This document shows, piece by piece, positions 1 to 6,550 of a stretch of DNA of 10,541 nucleotides (positions are counted from its first letter, which is position 1; each line of letters opens with the position of its first letter). Source of the stretch: JBBRRP01 sp964609655 (GTDB taxonomy: Bacteria; Myxococcota_A; Polyangia; Polyangiales; Polyangiaceae); NCBI GenBank assembly GCA_964609655.1, contig CAZSUA010000195.1:1-10541 (forward strand), in the 5' to 3' direction. The notes under the pieces are model-generated. The model worked only from the letters and a program-made list of their open reading frames with translations, did not search any database and was not told where the DNA came from. Made by a program: the position numbers and the translations under genes.

Positions 1-1341
1 GTCTACGTGCTGGCGGTTACTCGGACGATGCAAGACGCGCCGCTCGACGGGCTCGCGCCAACCCTCTGGAGCCACGCCATCGATCAGCTCGCGTTTCGTG
101 AAGGACACGGTCGGTTGCTGATCGTGTCAGCGGGCAACGCTCGCTACGATCATTGGCTGTCGCTCGCCGAACAACATCCGCAGCTGCAGCTCTCGGAGAA
201 GATTCATCAGCCGGCGCAGGCCACGAACGCTCTCACAATTGGAGCCTTCACCGCGCGCGTCGAGCTTCCGAACACGAAGGAATACGCGGAAGCACGCCTC
301 GTCGCACCGAAGCCCGGTGGCATCTCGCCGTTCACGAGCACGGGCCTCGTCGGCAACGAGTGGCCGATCAAGCCCGACGTCGTTCTCGAGGGCGGCAATC
401 TCGCGATATCGGGGCCGCTCACGGATGCAAGCGTCCCGACGCTCTGCGCACTCACGACCAGCCACAGACATACGCACGGGCAACCTCTCGGCCAGATAGC
501 GATGACCAGTGAAGCTGCTGCACGCGCGGCTCTCCTGTCGGCGCGGATCTGGTCTCTTGAGCCGAAGCTTCACCCTGAGAGCATTCGTGGCCTCGTCGTC
601 CACTCGGCGAGCTGGACACCGACGATGCGGGAGCAGTTCGGCGGTATCCACGACCGACTCCTCGCGTGTGGCTACGGAGTTCCTGACGAGAGCATCGCGT
701 CGGAGTGCGCGCAGGGGATCGCGACGGTGATCGTCGAAGACCTGATGCCCAACGCGGTCATCGAAGAGGAGCCAAAGAAGAAGGCGCCGAAGCGATCGAC
801 TACGAAGGCGACGGAGCCCAAGGTGCGCCGCAAGGTAAAGCTGTACCGTCTGCCGATCCCAGAGATCTTGCTCGCGGATTCGGATCCGGACGTCGAGCTG
901 CGTGTCACGCTGTCGTACTTCGCCGAGCCCAACAAGTTCGGTAGGAACACGTTTCACGGGCTCGACCTCAAGTGGGACATGCAGGGTCCCCAGGAGTCAG
1001 GCGACGAGTTCCTCCAGCGCATCAACGTGCTGAAGCGTCCGAAGGGTTCGGATGGCAAGCCCTTAAAGGTCACGACGAAGAAGTCGTTCGACTGGGATCT
1101 CGGGATTCAGCAGCGCAGCCGAGGCACGGTCCAGAGCGATCGGTGGCGTGGAAAAATGTCCGCGTTGGTTGGTGATAAGCTCATCGCCATCGTTCCGGTT
1201 CTCGGCTGGTGGGAGCAGCGGCGAACGCTCAAAACCCAGGAGATGCGCTTCTCGCTCGTAGTCTCGGTATTCGGCCCCGGCGTTTACGCAGCCATCAAGC
1301 CGAGGATTGAGGCCGAAGCCTTCGTCCAGGTCGAGGTCTAG
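1..1341 (+). CDS. ietS: Subtilisin-like serine protease, IetS-type (5'-partial)
   Basis: This is the C-terminal 446 residues of an S8-family (subtilase) serine protease. The reading frame is open to the first base, so the N-terminus with the catalytic Asp and His lies off the left edge. Visible are the oxyanion-hole Asn in VSAGN (residue 46 counting from base 1) and the nucleophile Ser in MTSEAAA (residue 170, codon 508-510), followed by the family-typical helix ending in IRGLVVHSASWT. The C-terminal half (VTLSYFAEPN, LGWWEQRR, a FSLVVSV strand) matches my memory of the long subtilases paired with an AAA+ ATPase (IetAS, reported for Ti-plasmid maintenance and as an antiphage system). A Lys/Arg/Glu-rich linker lies near residues 250-280. 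The residue before the TS dipeptide is Met where subtilases usually have Gly, and the Asn-Ser spacing of 124 is longer than the 66 of subtilisin. IetA would be expected upstream. Subtilase is near certain; IetS is likely. Confidence 0.8.
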   Translation, partial: VYVLAVTRTMQDAPLDGLAPTLWSHAIDQLAFREGHGRLLIVSAGNARYDHWLSLAEQHPQLQLSEKIHQPAQATNALTIGAFTARVELPNTKEYAEARLVAPKPGGISPFTSTGLVGNEWPIKPDVVLEGGNLAISGPLTDASVPTLCALTTSHRHTHGQPLGQIAMTSEAAARAALLSARIWSLEPKLHPESIRGLVVHSASWTPTMREQFGGIHDRLLACGYGVPDESIASECAQGIATVIVEDLMPNAVIEEEPKKKAPKRSTTKATEPKVRRKVKLYRLPIPEILLADSDPDVELRVTLSYFAEPNKFGRNTFHGLDLKWDMQGPQESGDEFLQRINVLKRPKGSDGKPLKVTTKKSFDWDLGIQQRSRGTVQSDRWRGKMSALVGDKLIAIVPVLGWWEQRRTLKTQEMRFSLVVSVFGPGVYAAIKPRIEAEAFVQVEV

Positions 1342-1425
1342 GTGGGGGAGCCCTGCCCGTAGTGTCCAACAAAGCATCGCGTGCGGTTCAAACGGCCTGC
1401 CGGGCGTAGAAGTTGGGAACAATAC

Positions 1426-1451
1426 GGGAACCGAAATCGCTGTCGGCTCCC
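1426..1451. terminator. Stem-loop between converging ietS and ssrA, possible bidirectional terminator
   Basis: A 9-bp stem (arms 1426-1434 and 1443-1451) with one G-U pair on the minus-strand transcript encloses an 8-nt loop. It sits 85 nt after the protease stop and 29 nt beyond the tmRNA 3' end, between convergent transcripts. Neither side has a clear T-run, so it may be a weak intrinsic terminator or only a processing or stabilising hairpin. Confidence 0.4.
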
Positions 1452-1479
1452 AAACTATTAAGAATGCTTAGCTTTTAAG

Positions 1480-1825
1480 TGGAGGCGCCGGGAATCGAAC
1501 CCGGATCCGCGAGGCGTCCAATCAACCTTCGTTCACGTGCGTAGCCACAGATTAAGCCCGGTGGCGGGCTTTCGTGGATTCGGCCAGCGACCTAGCTCCC
1601 CTGTGTCTCATTCTCGAAGCAAGCAGCACACATCGAGAACCAGCCTTAGTGTTGACGCCCTTCTGCTACCAAGACAATCTGACAGTTGGACGGCTCTACA
1701 GTTTTTTAGGCTGCGAGAGCGAGTGCGTTATCGTTCGCAATTGGTACGGCCCATTTTGTAAGGTGGGACAGGCGCCACCGCACGCAGATTAACCTTCAGT
1801 CCCCACGTCGAAACCGATCGCCCCC
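1480..1825 (-). ncRNA. ssrA: Transfer-messenger RNA (tmRNA), complete
   Basis: tmRNA rescues ribosomes stalled on broken mRNAs, tagging the nascent protein for proteolysis with the help of SmpB. Read on the minus strand, the 5' end begins GGGGGCGATCGGTTTCGACG (from 1825) and the 3' end closes with a T-arm around GGTTCGATTCC and CGCCTCCA. The 5' and 3' ends pair as a 7-bp acceptor stem with one G-U pair; the discriminator A is at 1480. The terminal CCA is not encoded, so it must be added after transcription. The mRNA-like part carries a 10-residue tag frame ending in ALAA and a TAA stop. The length of 346 nt is normal for a one-piece tmRNA. ssrA is a frequent integration site for islands, and here its 3' end points at the protease gene on the left. 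Confidence 0.96.
1706..1738 (-). other. tmRNA tag-peptide reading frame
   Basis: Within the tmRNA the frame GCG AAC GAT AAC GCA CTC GCT CTC GCA GCC TAA encodes ANDNALALAA. The AND start and ALAA end are the usual tag signature; the last residues are the degron read by ClpXP-type proteases. The resume codon is taken as GCG at 1736-1738, by analogy with the Ala resume codon of other tmRNAs. Confidence 0.92.
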
Positions 1826-1856
1826 GTGGGAGGGGAGTTAGTTGTTGAGAGGGCCC

Positions 1857-1884
1857 AATATGGCCATCCCGAGGCGTGCGTCAA
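1857..1884 (-). promoter_or_regulatory. Candidate sigma-70 promoter for ssrA
   Basis: On the minus strand TTGACG (1879-1884, five of six matches to the -35 consensus) is followed after 16 nt by CATATT (1857-1862, four of six matches to the -10 consensus). Transcription would begin about 25 nt before the mature tmRNA 5' end, leaving a short leader for RNase P to remove. The site lies between the end of the 100-residue protein gene and ssrA. Confidence 0.5.
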
Positions 1885-1938
1885 GCTGGGCTCTGGTTTG
1901 GCGCATGTTTGTCGACAGAAACTGACATAGCGCGAGGC

Positions 1939-2241
1939 TTAGGCCCGGTCCGTGTCCGCTGCTAAATAGGCGCGCGCCAGCTCTTCCCATTCGGCTTCCA
2001 GTGAGCTTCGGCAGTGGGGCTTGCCAGCCTGCGCGTACCAATAGCCCGCGTTGGATTCATCGCCTTCACGCCGGTGCAGGTACGCGTGAAGCCAGGCGCC
2101 CTCGTTGTCGGGGAGGTCTTGCGCGATCGCATGGGCCCCATCCCAATCACCGTGTGCTTCAAGCCACAGCGCTTCGAGCCTTTTCCCCAAATTTTTGGGT
2201 TGCGGGCCTGAAAGCGCGTGCTTGAAAGCGTCGAAGTCCAT
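1939..2241 (-). CDS. Conserved hypothetical protein, 100 aa
   Basis: This acidic, Trp-rich soluble protein has no signal peptide or membrane segment. Its pattern (ALWLEAHGDWDGAH near residues 24-37, EGAWLHAYLHRREGD at 47-61, NAGYWYAQAGKP at 64-75, EAEWEELAR at 82-90) resembles a widespread small uncharacterised family in which the blocks GDWD.AH, WLHAYLHR.EGD and NAGYWY.RAG recur. Regularly placed Trp/Ala helices suggest a short helical-repeat fold, but no catalytic motif is seen. It starts 4 nt after the TGA of the lipoprotein gene and has no good Shine-Dalgarno of its own, so translation is probably coupled. The function is unknown; that it is a real gene is likely from the family resemblance. 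Confidence 0.8.
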   Translation of the reverse strand: MDFDAFKHALSGPQPKNLGKRLEALWLEAHGDWDGAHAIAQDLPDNEGAWLHAYLHRREGDESNAGYWYAQAGKPHCRSSLEAEWEELARAYLAADTDRA

Positions 2242-2245
2242 TCGA

Positions 2246-2872
2246 TCACATGCCGGGCGGCCAGAGCTTATTCACAACTTTCGAGAGCTTTTTCACCGTT
2301 TCAGGTTTCAATCCCGTGTGCGGATGCGGCCAGGGGAACGTCTGCGGCATCACGTGATTGCACGAGAAGGAGATCAGAAGGTCGCTCGGCGGCCCACCAT
2401 TGGAGAAGGAGACGCCCACTTCGGCATACGCGCAGTTGGCATGCTCGGCCTGGAAATTATCCGGATCGCCAAGAATTTCGGCGAGTTCCTCGCGTAGGCC
2501 TGAATCGATAACCTGAGTTTGATTCAGAATGCGAAACGTATGAAAGCGCGGCGTGGTGTCCACGGCGGGTGCGAGCGGTGCACCTTGCGGCAACAGGCCG
2601 GGCGGCAGGAGTCCCGGAGGGATCAACTGCGGGAGAGTCTGTGCGGCTTGCTGGATCCACTGTTGGAGCTGCGGTGGCAAGCCAGGCACTGTTCCGGGCG
2701 CGGCAGCGGCATTCGGCGTGGCGGCTGCGGGGGGTGGCTCGAAGTTTTGCAAACGAAACGCGGTCACGTTGCTCGACTTCGCCTTGTCGAAGGGCACGGC
2801 GGGCGATTTGGCACAGCCGAAAGCAAGCGCCGTGGTGGCTGCGAGGGCAAAGAAAGCGGGGAAGCGAGTCAT
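2246..2872 (-). CDS. Putative lipoprotein with proline/alanine-rich linker, 208 aa
   Basis: The N-terminus has a basic start, a hydrophobic stretch and the lipobox LAFGC (Cys20), so it should be lipidated and anchored in the envelope. Residues about 46-105 form a Pro/Ala/Gln-rich linker with the local repeat PPGLLPPGLLPQG. The C-terminal domain (about 109-208) holds two cysteines (Cys147, Cys171), which could form a disulfide in the periplasm, and a Pro/Trp/His-rich segment QTFPWPHPHTGL before a short helix. A Shine-Dalgarno GGAGAA (2881-2886 on the plus strand as TTCTCC) lies about 8 nt before the ATG. It is the first gene of a unit with the 100-residue protein and is transcribed divergently from the SDR gene. 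I do not recognise a function for the C-terminal domain. Confidence 0.85.
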   Translation of the reverse strand: MTRFPAFFALAATTALAFGCAKSPAVPFDKAKSSNVTAFRLQNFEPPPAAATPNAAAAPGTVPGLPPQLQQWIQQAAQTLPQLIPPGLLPPGLLPQGAPLAPAVDTTPRFHTFRILNQTQVIDSGLREELAEILGDPDNFQAEHANCAYAEVGVSFSNGGPPSDLLISFSCNHVMPQTFPWPHPHTGLKPETVKKLSKVVNKLWPPGM

Positions 2873-2892
2873 GCGGTGAATTCTCCGAGGGA

Positions 2893-2926
2893 GGCCAAGT
2901 TGGCCGAAGCGCTGGCATTGGCCAAC
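2893..2926. promoter_or_regulatory. Paired palindromes in divergent intergenic region, possible operator
   Basis: GGCCAAGTTGGCC (2893-2905) is a perfect interrupted palindrome and TTGGCCAA (2918-2925) is a second one with the same half-site. Their centres are about 22 bp apart, close to two helical turns, and GTTGGCC/GGCCAAC also pair across the two sites. The location in the 91-bp gap between divergent genes fits a regulator-binding site; which protein binds it is not visible. Confidence 0.4.
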
Positions 2927-2963
2927 CCCGGGACTTATAGGTCAATTTGAGGCGAGGCTCAAA

Positions 2964-3872
2964 ATGTCGAAGATATTAGTGAGTGGTGGGACCGGTTTTG
3001 TGGGGAAGAGTTTGGTGGAGCGGCTTGGCGCGCTGGGCCACGAGGTCACGGTGCTCAGCCGGAGTGCCAAACAGCTCCCAGCTGGGGCCAAGAGCATTCA
3101 CGCCTACACACCGCTTGAGCCGGGCGCGTGGTTTCAACATCTGGAGGGTCAGGAAGTTGTGATCAGCCTCGCCGGTGAGCGAGCGGTCGGTGTGCGGTAT
3201 AGCGAAGAGAATAAGCAGCTGATCCGTGAAAGCCGGGTGCAGGGCACCCGAACGCTCGTCCAAGCGATGGCCCAAGCAGCCGTTAAGCCGAAGTTATTAA
3301 TGAGTGCGTCGGCGATTGGTTTTTACGGCAGCGAGATCGGGACCGAGCCGCGGAGCGAGAGCAGCCCAGCCGGTGACGATTTTCTGGCGCAGGTGTGTGT
3401 GGAATGGGAAAGGAGTGCGGAAGAGGTGGAAGCCCTGGGCGTGCGCCTGGTGGTGTTTCGCTTGGGCGTGGTGCTCGGAAAGGGTGGGGGAGCGCTGGAG
3501 GCACTCCTCAAGCCGTTCCGAATGTTTGTCGGTGGTGAGGTGGGTTCGGGGAAGCAGTATTTTTCCTGGATCCATCTCGAAGATGTGGTCCGAGGTGTGG
3601 AGCATTTGCTGGCTGATCCTGAGGCACACGGCGCGTTCAACCTTACTGGCCCAAAGCCTGTGACCAATGCTGAGTTGACGCGCGTGTTGGGCCAAACGTT
3701 GCAGCGCCCCACCTGGTTTAAGGCACCCGCCTTTGCGTTGAAGCTGGTGTTGGGAGAAGGGGCGGCGCCGATCATTGGGGGCCAGCCCGTCTTACCGAAG
3801 CGCCTCTCCGAGCGGGGCTTTGAGTGGAAATACCCCGGCCTCGCTTCCGCGTTGGGCAATCTGCTCGCCTGA
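2964..3872 (+). CDS. TIGR01777-family NAD(P)-binding SDR oxidoreductase
   Basis: This is an extended short-chain dehydrogenase/epimerase-like protein of the TIGR01777 (YfcH, SDR39U1) type. The N-terminal Rossmann motif GGTGFVG is at residues 8-14, the family block ISLAGERAV at 67-75, SASAIGFYG with the active-site Tyr at 114-122, FSWIHLEDVVR at 200-210 and FNLTGPKPVTNAEL at 225-238. The C-terminal DUF1731-like tail (LGEGAAPIIGGQPVLPKRL) is complete, and the length of 302 residues is normal for the family. GAGG at 2954-2957 lies 6 nt before the ATG, which supports this start. The substrate of the family is not established. The gene leads a tightly packed series: the channel gene begins 22 nt after its stop. 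Confidence 0.95.
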   Translation: MSKILVSGGTGFVGKSLVERLGALGHEVTVLSRSAKQLPAGAKSIHAYTPLEPGAWFQHLEGQEVVISLAGERAVGVRYSEENKQLIRESRVQGTRTLVQAMAQAAVKPKLLMSASAIGFYGSEIGTEPRSESSPAGDDFLAQVCVEWERSAEEVEALGVRLVVFRLGVVLGKGGGALEALLKPFRMFVGGEVGSGKQYFSWIHLEDVVRGVEHLLADPEAHGAFNLTGPKPVTNAELTRVLGQTLQRPTWFKAPAFALKLVLGEGAAPIIGGQPVLPKRLSERGFEWKYPGLASALGNLLA

Positions 3873-3894
3873 GCTATCGTGGGCCCCGCGCCTG

Positions 3895-4971
3895 ATGCTC
3901 AAGGTCCACGTCCGCCACGTAGCTATCGCCCTCTCGCTGCTGTTCGTGGTGATCACTTTAGGTTCCCTGGGCCTCTTCCTGTTGGGTGGCGGTAATTATT
4001 CCTTCTTCGAGACAGCGTATTTTGCTCTGATCACGGTCTCGAGCGTCGGCTATTCGGAGCTGCCTCAAATGGAAAAATTCCCCGTGGCGCGCATGGTCAC
4101 GGTAGTGCTGATCGTATGCGGAGTTGCTGCGATTGCATTTTTTCAATCAACACTCACCACGCTGCTCATTGAGGGCTACATCGGTAAGGCGTTTCGGAGT
4201 CGGGTCATGAACCAAAAAATAGCCGCGCTTTCTAATCATTTTGTGGTCGCCGGATGCGGGCGCACCGGGCGTTATGTCGTCGAGGAGCTCGTGGCCACGC
4301 GTCTTCCGTTCGTGGTGGTGGATCAAGACGAAGCCAAGCTTTCGCACTTGGCCGCGGAGCTGAAGATGGAGCTCCTGTGCGTGGTGGGGAACGCCACCGA
4401 TGATCACGTGCTGATCGCCGCCGGCGTGGAACGGGCGAGTGGCGTTATCGCAGCTTTGCCCACAGATCCGGACAACCTATTCATCACGCTTTCGGCCCGA
4501 GCGCTGAATCCCTCCTCCCGCATCGTTTCGAAAGTTGTCGAGATTGAAAATGAGCCCAAGATCTTTCGGGCTGGGGCGGATTCTGTGGTCAGCCCGCATC
4601 GCATCGGTGGCTTGCGCCTGGTGAGTCAATTGATACGGCNNNNNNNNNNACGGCCCCGAGTCACCGAGTTTTTGGACCGCATGCTGCGGGTCACGAAAAA
4701 CTTGAGATTCGATGAAGTGATGGTTCCCGAGAGTTCGGAGTACGCGAACAAAATTTTGCGCGACATCCCGATTCGACAGCAAACGAAGCTGTTGGTGATC
4801 GCGCTGCACGAGCCGGGGGACCATTACGTTTACAATCCCGGGCCAGACGCGGAAGTGAAGGCTGGGGCGGGACTCATTGTCATGGGTGAGCCTGAAGACG
4901 TGGCGAAGCTCAGAACCTTGTTTGGCGCGAGCAGCTCCAGCTCCTGGACGACCACAGATAGCCTCGGCTAG
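3895..4971 (+). CDS. Two-helix potassium channel with RCK (TrkA-N/TrkA-C) domains
   Basis: This is an ion channel subunit, expected to form a tetramer in the inner membrane with cytoplasmic regulatory domains. TM1 is at about residues 10-30, the pore loop has the filter TVSSVGYSE at 47-55, and TM2 is at about 65-90. A TrkA-N/RCK Rossmann domain follows, with GCGRTG at 120-125 (GxGxxG) and an acidic residue at 143 ending VVVD, as in nucleotide-binding RCK domains. The last 90 or so residues fit TrkA-C. The frame is open upstream to 3775, but that part overlaps the SDR gene; the ATG at 3895 sits just before TM1 and is the best start, although no clear Shine-Dalgarno is seen. The 10-base N run at 4640-4649 is probably artificial: merging the shared ACGGC gives LVSQLIRPRV, a typical RCK block, and a protein of 353 residues. 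Potassium selectivity is inferred from the filter. Confidence 0.93.
   Translation: MLKVHVRHVAIALSLLFVVITLGSLGLFLLGGGNYSFFETAYFALITVSSVGYSELPQMEKFPVARMVTVVLIVCGVAAIAFFQSTLTTLLIEGYIGKAFRSRVMNQKIAALSNHFVVAGCGRTGRYVVEELVATRLPFVVVDQDEAKLSHLAAELKMELLCVVGNATDDHVLIAAGVERASGVIAALPTDPDNLFITLSARALNPSSRIVSKVVEIENEPKIFRAGADSVVSPHRIGGLRLVSQLIRXXXXRPRVTEFLDRMLRVTKNLRFDEVMVPESSEYANKILRDIPIRQQTKLLVIALHEPGDHYVYNPGPDAEVKAGAGLIVMGEPEDVAKLRTLFGASSSSSWTTTDSLG
4640..4649. other. Assembly gap (10 N) inside the channel gene, probably of zero or negative length
   Basis: The sequence left of the gap ends in ACGGC and the sequence right of it begins with ACGGC. Removing the Ns and one copy deletes 15 bases, keeps the frame and restores a typical channel motif. 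The gap therefore looks like two overlapping contig ends joined by a placeholder. Confidence 0.85.
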
Positions 4972-4981
4972 GCTGCGCGGC

Positions 4982-5452
4982 GTGTCACAGCTCTATCGCG
5001 TTGAGTTAGGTTCATTCGATCCCGAAGCCCGGGTTTGGAACGTGGATTTGTTGTCCGCCCATCATGTTCGCGTGGTCGCACTCAGGCAGGAAGCTGAGCC
5101 CCTCCTCGATCAGCTTTGGATGCACACCGTTGGCTCGCCGAAGATCATTTGGAAAGGGGGCGAAGATCTGCCGCCTGCTGGATTGATCGCGTTGGTGGAG
5201 CTCAAGCTGCCCAAACGCGCGGCCGCCGGGATCGTGGCACTCGCCGTGCTGCTCTTGGTGAGCGTGGGCGGGCTTGCCCTAGTCTACGGCAAGCTCAGCA
5301 CCGCCCAGGCCACTCAGGAAATTTACAAGAAACAGAGTGAGGACCTCGCACGTGAAGCCAAGCTCAGTCGCGCTAGCGTGAAAGCTGAAGAGCTTCGCGC
5401 GCTCGCGAAGGGGTTGTTTACCCGTGGAGGCGAAAATTATGCGAAGCGCTAG
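4982..5452 (+). CDS. Single-span membrane protein of unknown function, 156 aa
   Basis: No family was recognised. From the GTG start at 4982 there is a soluble N-terminal part of about 78 residues (with VWNVDLLSAHHVRVVAL and WKGGEDLPPAGL), a KR pair, one membrane helix at about 80-102, then an Ala/Glu/Lys-rich likely coiled coil (about 108-146). The positive charges before the helix favour a cytoplasmic N-terminus and a periplasmic coiled-coil tail. The start is uncertain: the frame is open upstream to 4877, but that would overlap the channel gene, whose stop is 10 nt before this GTG. The end overlaps the next gene by 14 nt, so the two are very likely translated together. Association with the channel is inferred from position alone. 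Confidence 0.75.
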   Translation: MSQLYRVELGSFDPEARVWNVDLLSAHHVRVVALRQEAEPLLDQLWMHTVGSPKIIWKGGEDLPPAGLIALVELKLPKRAAAGIVALAVLLLVSVGGLALVYGKLSTAQATQEIYKKQSEDLAREAKLSRASVKAEELRALAKGLFTRGGENYAKR

Positions 5453-6452
5453 TGGCTCTCGGGCAAAGCAACGTGCGGCGGTCGCCAGCGCGGCGTTCGT
5501 GGCTTTTTCCCTGTTAGGCGCTGTCGTTGTGGCGGATATGCCCATCCTCACGCACATTCCGGAGAAGCCGGGAATGAAGGCTTGCTACGTAGAAGTGCCT
5601 ATCGGCAACGAGATCACATCGCTCCTGTGTTTGAGCGATGGCTTGAAGTCGCTCTCGAGCTTCGAAGTGCAGAAAGACGCCGAAAAGAAATGGCACGTTT
5701 CAGCTGCCAAGGGAGCCTTCGCGCTCTCGCGGCAGGCGCATCGCAATGCTCACCCCGAGGCTGCCAGTCTGTTCTATGGCGCAGCGCTGGTCAGTCTCTA
5801 CGGCGTGCCGCATGCCATCCCGAACCGGGATAAAAAAGATCTGTGTGATGCTGCTGAAGAGGCGATCACCGCAGGCTGTCGCATCGATCGGTGCGAGGGT
5901 GCGGAGGGTGCCACTCATGCGCCAGATTTCGCGGAAGTGTTGGGCGCTTATCGACTGGGTTGTTTGCGCAGATTGCCTGCGGTGTGCCAGTGGGATGAGA
6001 AGAAGCCTCCTGTGTGTGGGAGTGCGCTCTTGGCGGTCCGGCAGGAGTGGTCGCAGTACTCCCGGTACGTCCGGGGGGTGTCGCGCGTACCACAGAGCGC
6101 AGAGCGTCTGGTTCCTGTCTTAGACAAGTGGAGGACAGCGCTTGAAAATTATGAAAAAGAGGTAGACGCCGCGGTGGACGCCGGTCGTCCCGTGGATGCT
6201 GCGCCCGAAGGTTCGGTCGTGTTGGTAGCCGGTGTTGAGGCCCGCACCGCATTCGAAACGGCCCTGTTGGATGCGCAGTCGCAGGCGCTAGGTGCGCTAA
6301 ATGTTGAGGTTAAGACCGGGGTGTCGCCGCTCCTGGGGCTGTGGAAAAAGCAGGCCGCCAAGCTTAAGGAAGCCAAGAGTTTTGAGGCGCTACACCGCAA
6401 CGATGCCCAGATTGAGGCATTGCAAGTGGCGATTAACGGATTGACGCGTTAG
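5439..6452 (+). CDS. Exported or membrane-anchored eight-cysteine protein, 337 aa
   Basis: No family was recognised. The start at 5439 is chosen because GGAGG (5426-5430) lies 8 nt before it; this makes it overlap the preceding gene by 14 nt. A basic N-terminus (RSASGSRAKQR) and a hydrophobic segment at residues 12-32 suggest a signal anchor or signal peptide ending near AVVVAD. The mature part has eight cysteines (49, 64, 136, 147, 152, 175, 183, 193), an even number fitting disulfides in the periplasm. Residues about 205-337 are cysteine-free, helical and rich in Ala, Glu and Lys. No catalytic motif is visible. It is the last gene of the packed group that begins with the SDR gene and probably acts in the envelope with its co-translated membrane partner. 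Confidence 0.8.
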   Translation: MRSASGSRAKQRAAVASAAFVAFSLLGAVVVADMPILTHIPEKPGMKACYVEVPIGNEITSLLCLSDGLKSLSSFEVQKDAEKKWHVSAAKGAFALSRQAHRNAHPEAASLFYGAALVSLYGVPHAIPNRDKKDLCDAAEEAITAGCRIDRCEGAEGATHAPDFAEVLGAYRLGCLRRLPAVCQWDEKKPPVCGSALLAVRQEWSQYSRYVRGVSRVPQSAERLVPVLDKWRTALENYEKEVDAAVDAGRPVDAAPEGSVVLVAGVEARTAFETALLDAQSQALGALNVEVKTGVSPLLGLWKKQAAKLKEAKSFEALHRNDAQIEALQVAINGLTR

Positions 6453-6492
6453 CTGCACGGAATTGCCAACTGAACGGCTGACCACGGTTCGT

Positions 6493-6528
6493 CGCGGTGG
6501 CGTCTGCGGCGTCTGCGGCTCCACGGCG
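6493..6528. repeat. 9-bp tandem repeat inside an imperfect hairpin
   Basis: CGTCTGCGG occurs twice in tandem (6501-6509, 6510-6518). It lies in the loop between near-complementary arms CGCGGTGG (6493-6500) and CCACGGCG (6521-6528), which pair with a single G-G mismatch. The site lies in the 144-bp gap before the kinase gene. It may be a weak terminator of the preceding gene group or have no role. Confidence 0.35.
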
Positions 6529-6550
6529 GTTAAGCGTGACTTGTTCGAAT

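Noticed and set aside
127..957. Long minus-strand reading frame (276 aa) inside the protease gene
   Set aside because: It is an Arg-rich antisense shadow of a clear subtilase and has no recognisable domain.
1342..1479. Possible attachment-site copy of the ssrA 3' end
   Set aside because: I looked for a repeat of the T-arm and acceptor sequence here and found none; any second att copy would be outside the window.
1537..1792. Short plus-strand reading frames
   Set aside because: They lie antisense to the tmRNA, whose ends, T-arm and tag are unambiguous.
3775..3894. Upstream in-frame start for the channel gene
   Set aside because: It would add about 40 residues overlapping the SDR C-terminus in another frame; the ATG at 3895 just before TM1 is far more natural.
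4877..4981. Upstream ATG for the single-span protein
   Set aside because: It overlaps the C-terminus of the channel gene by 95 bp; the added residues resemble out-of-frame coding sequence.
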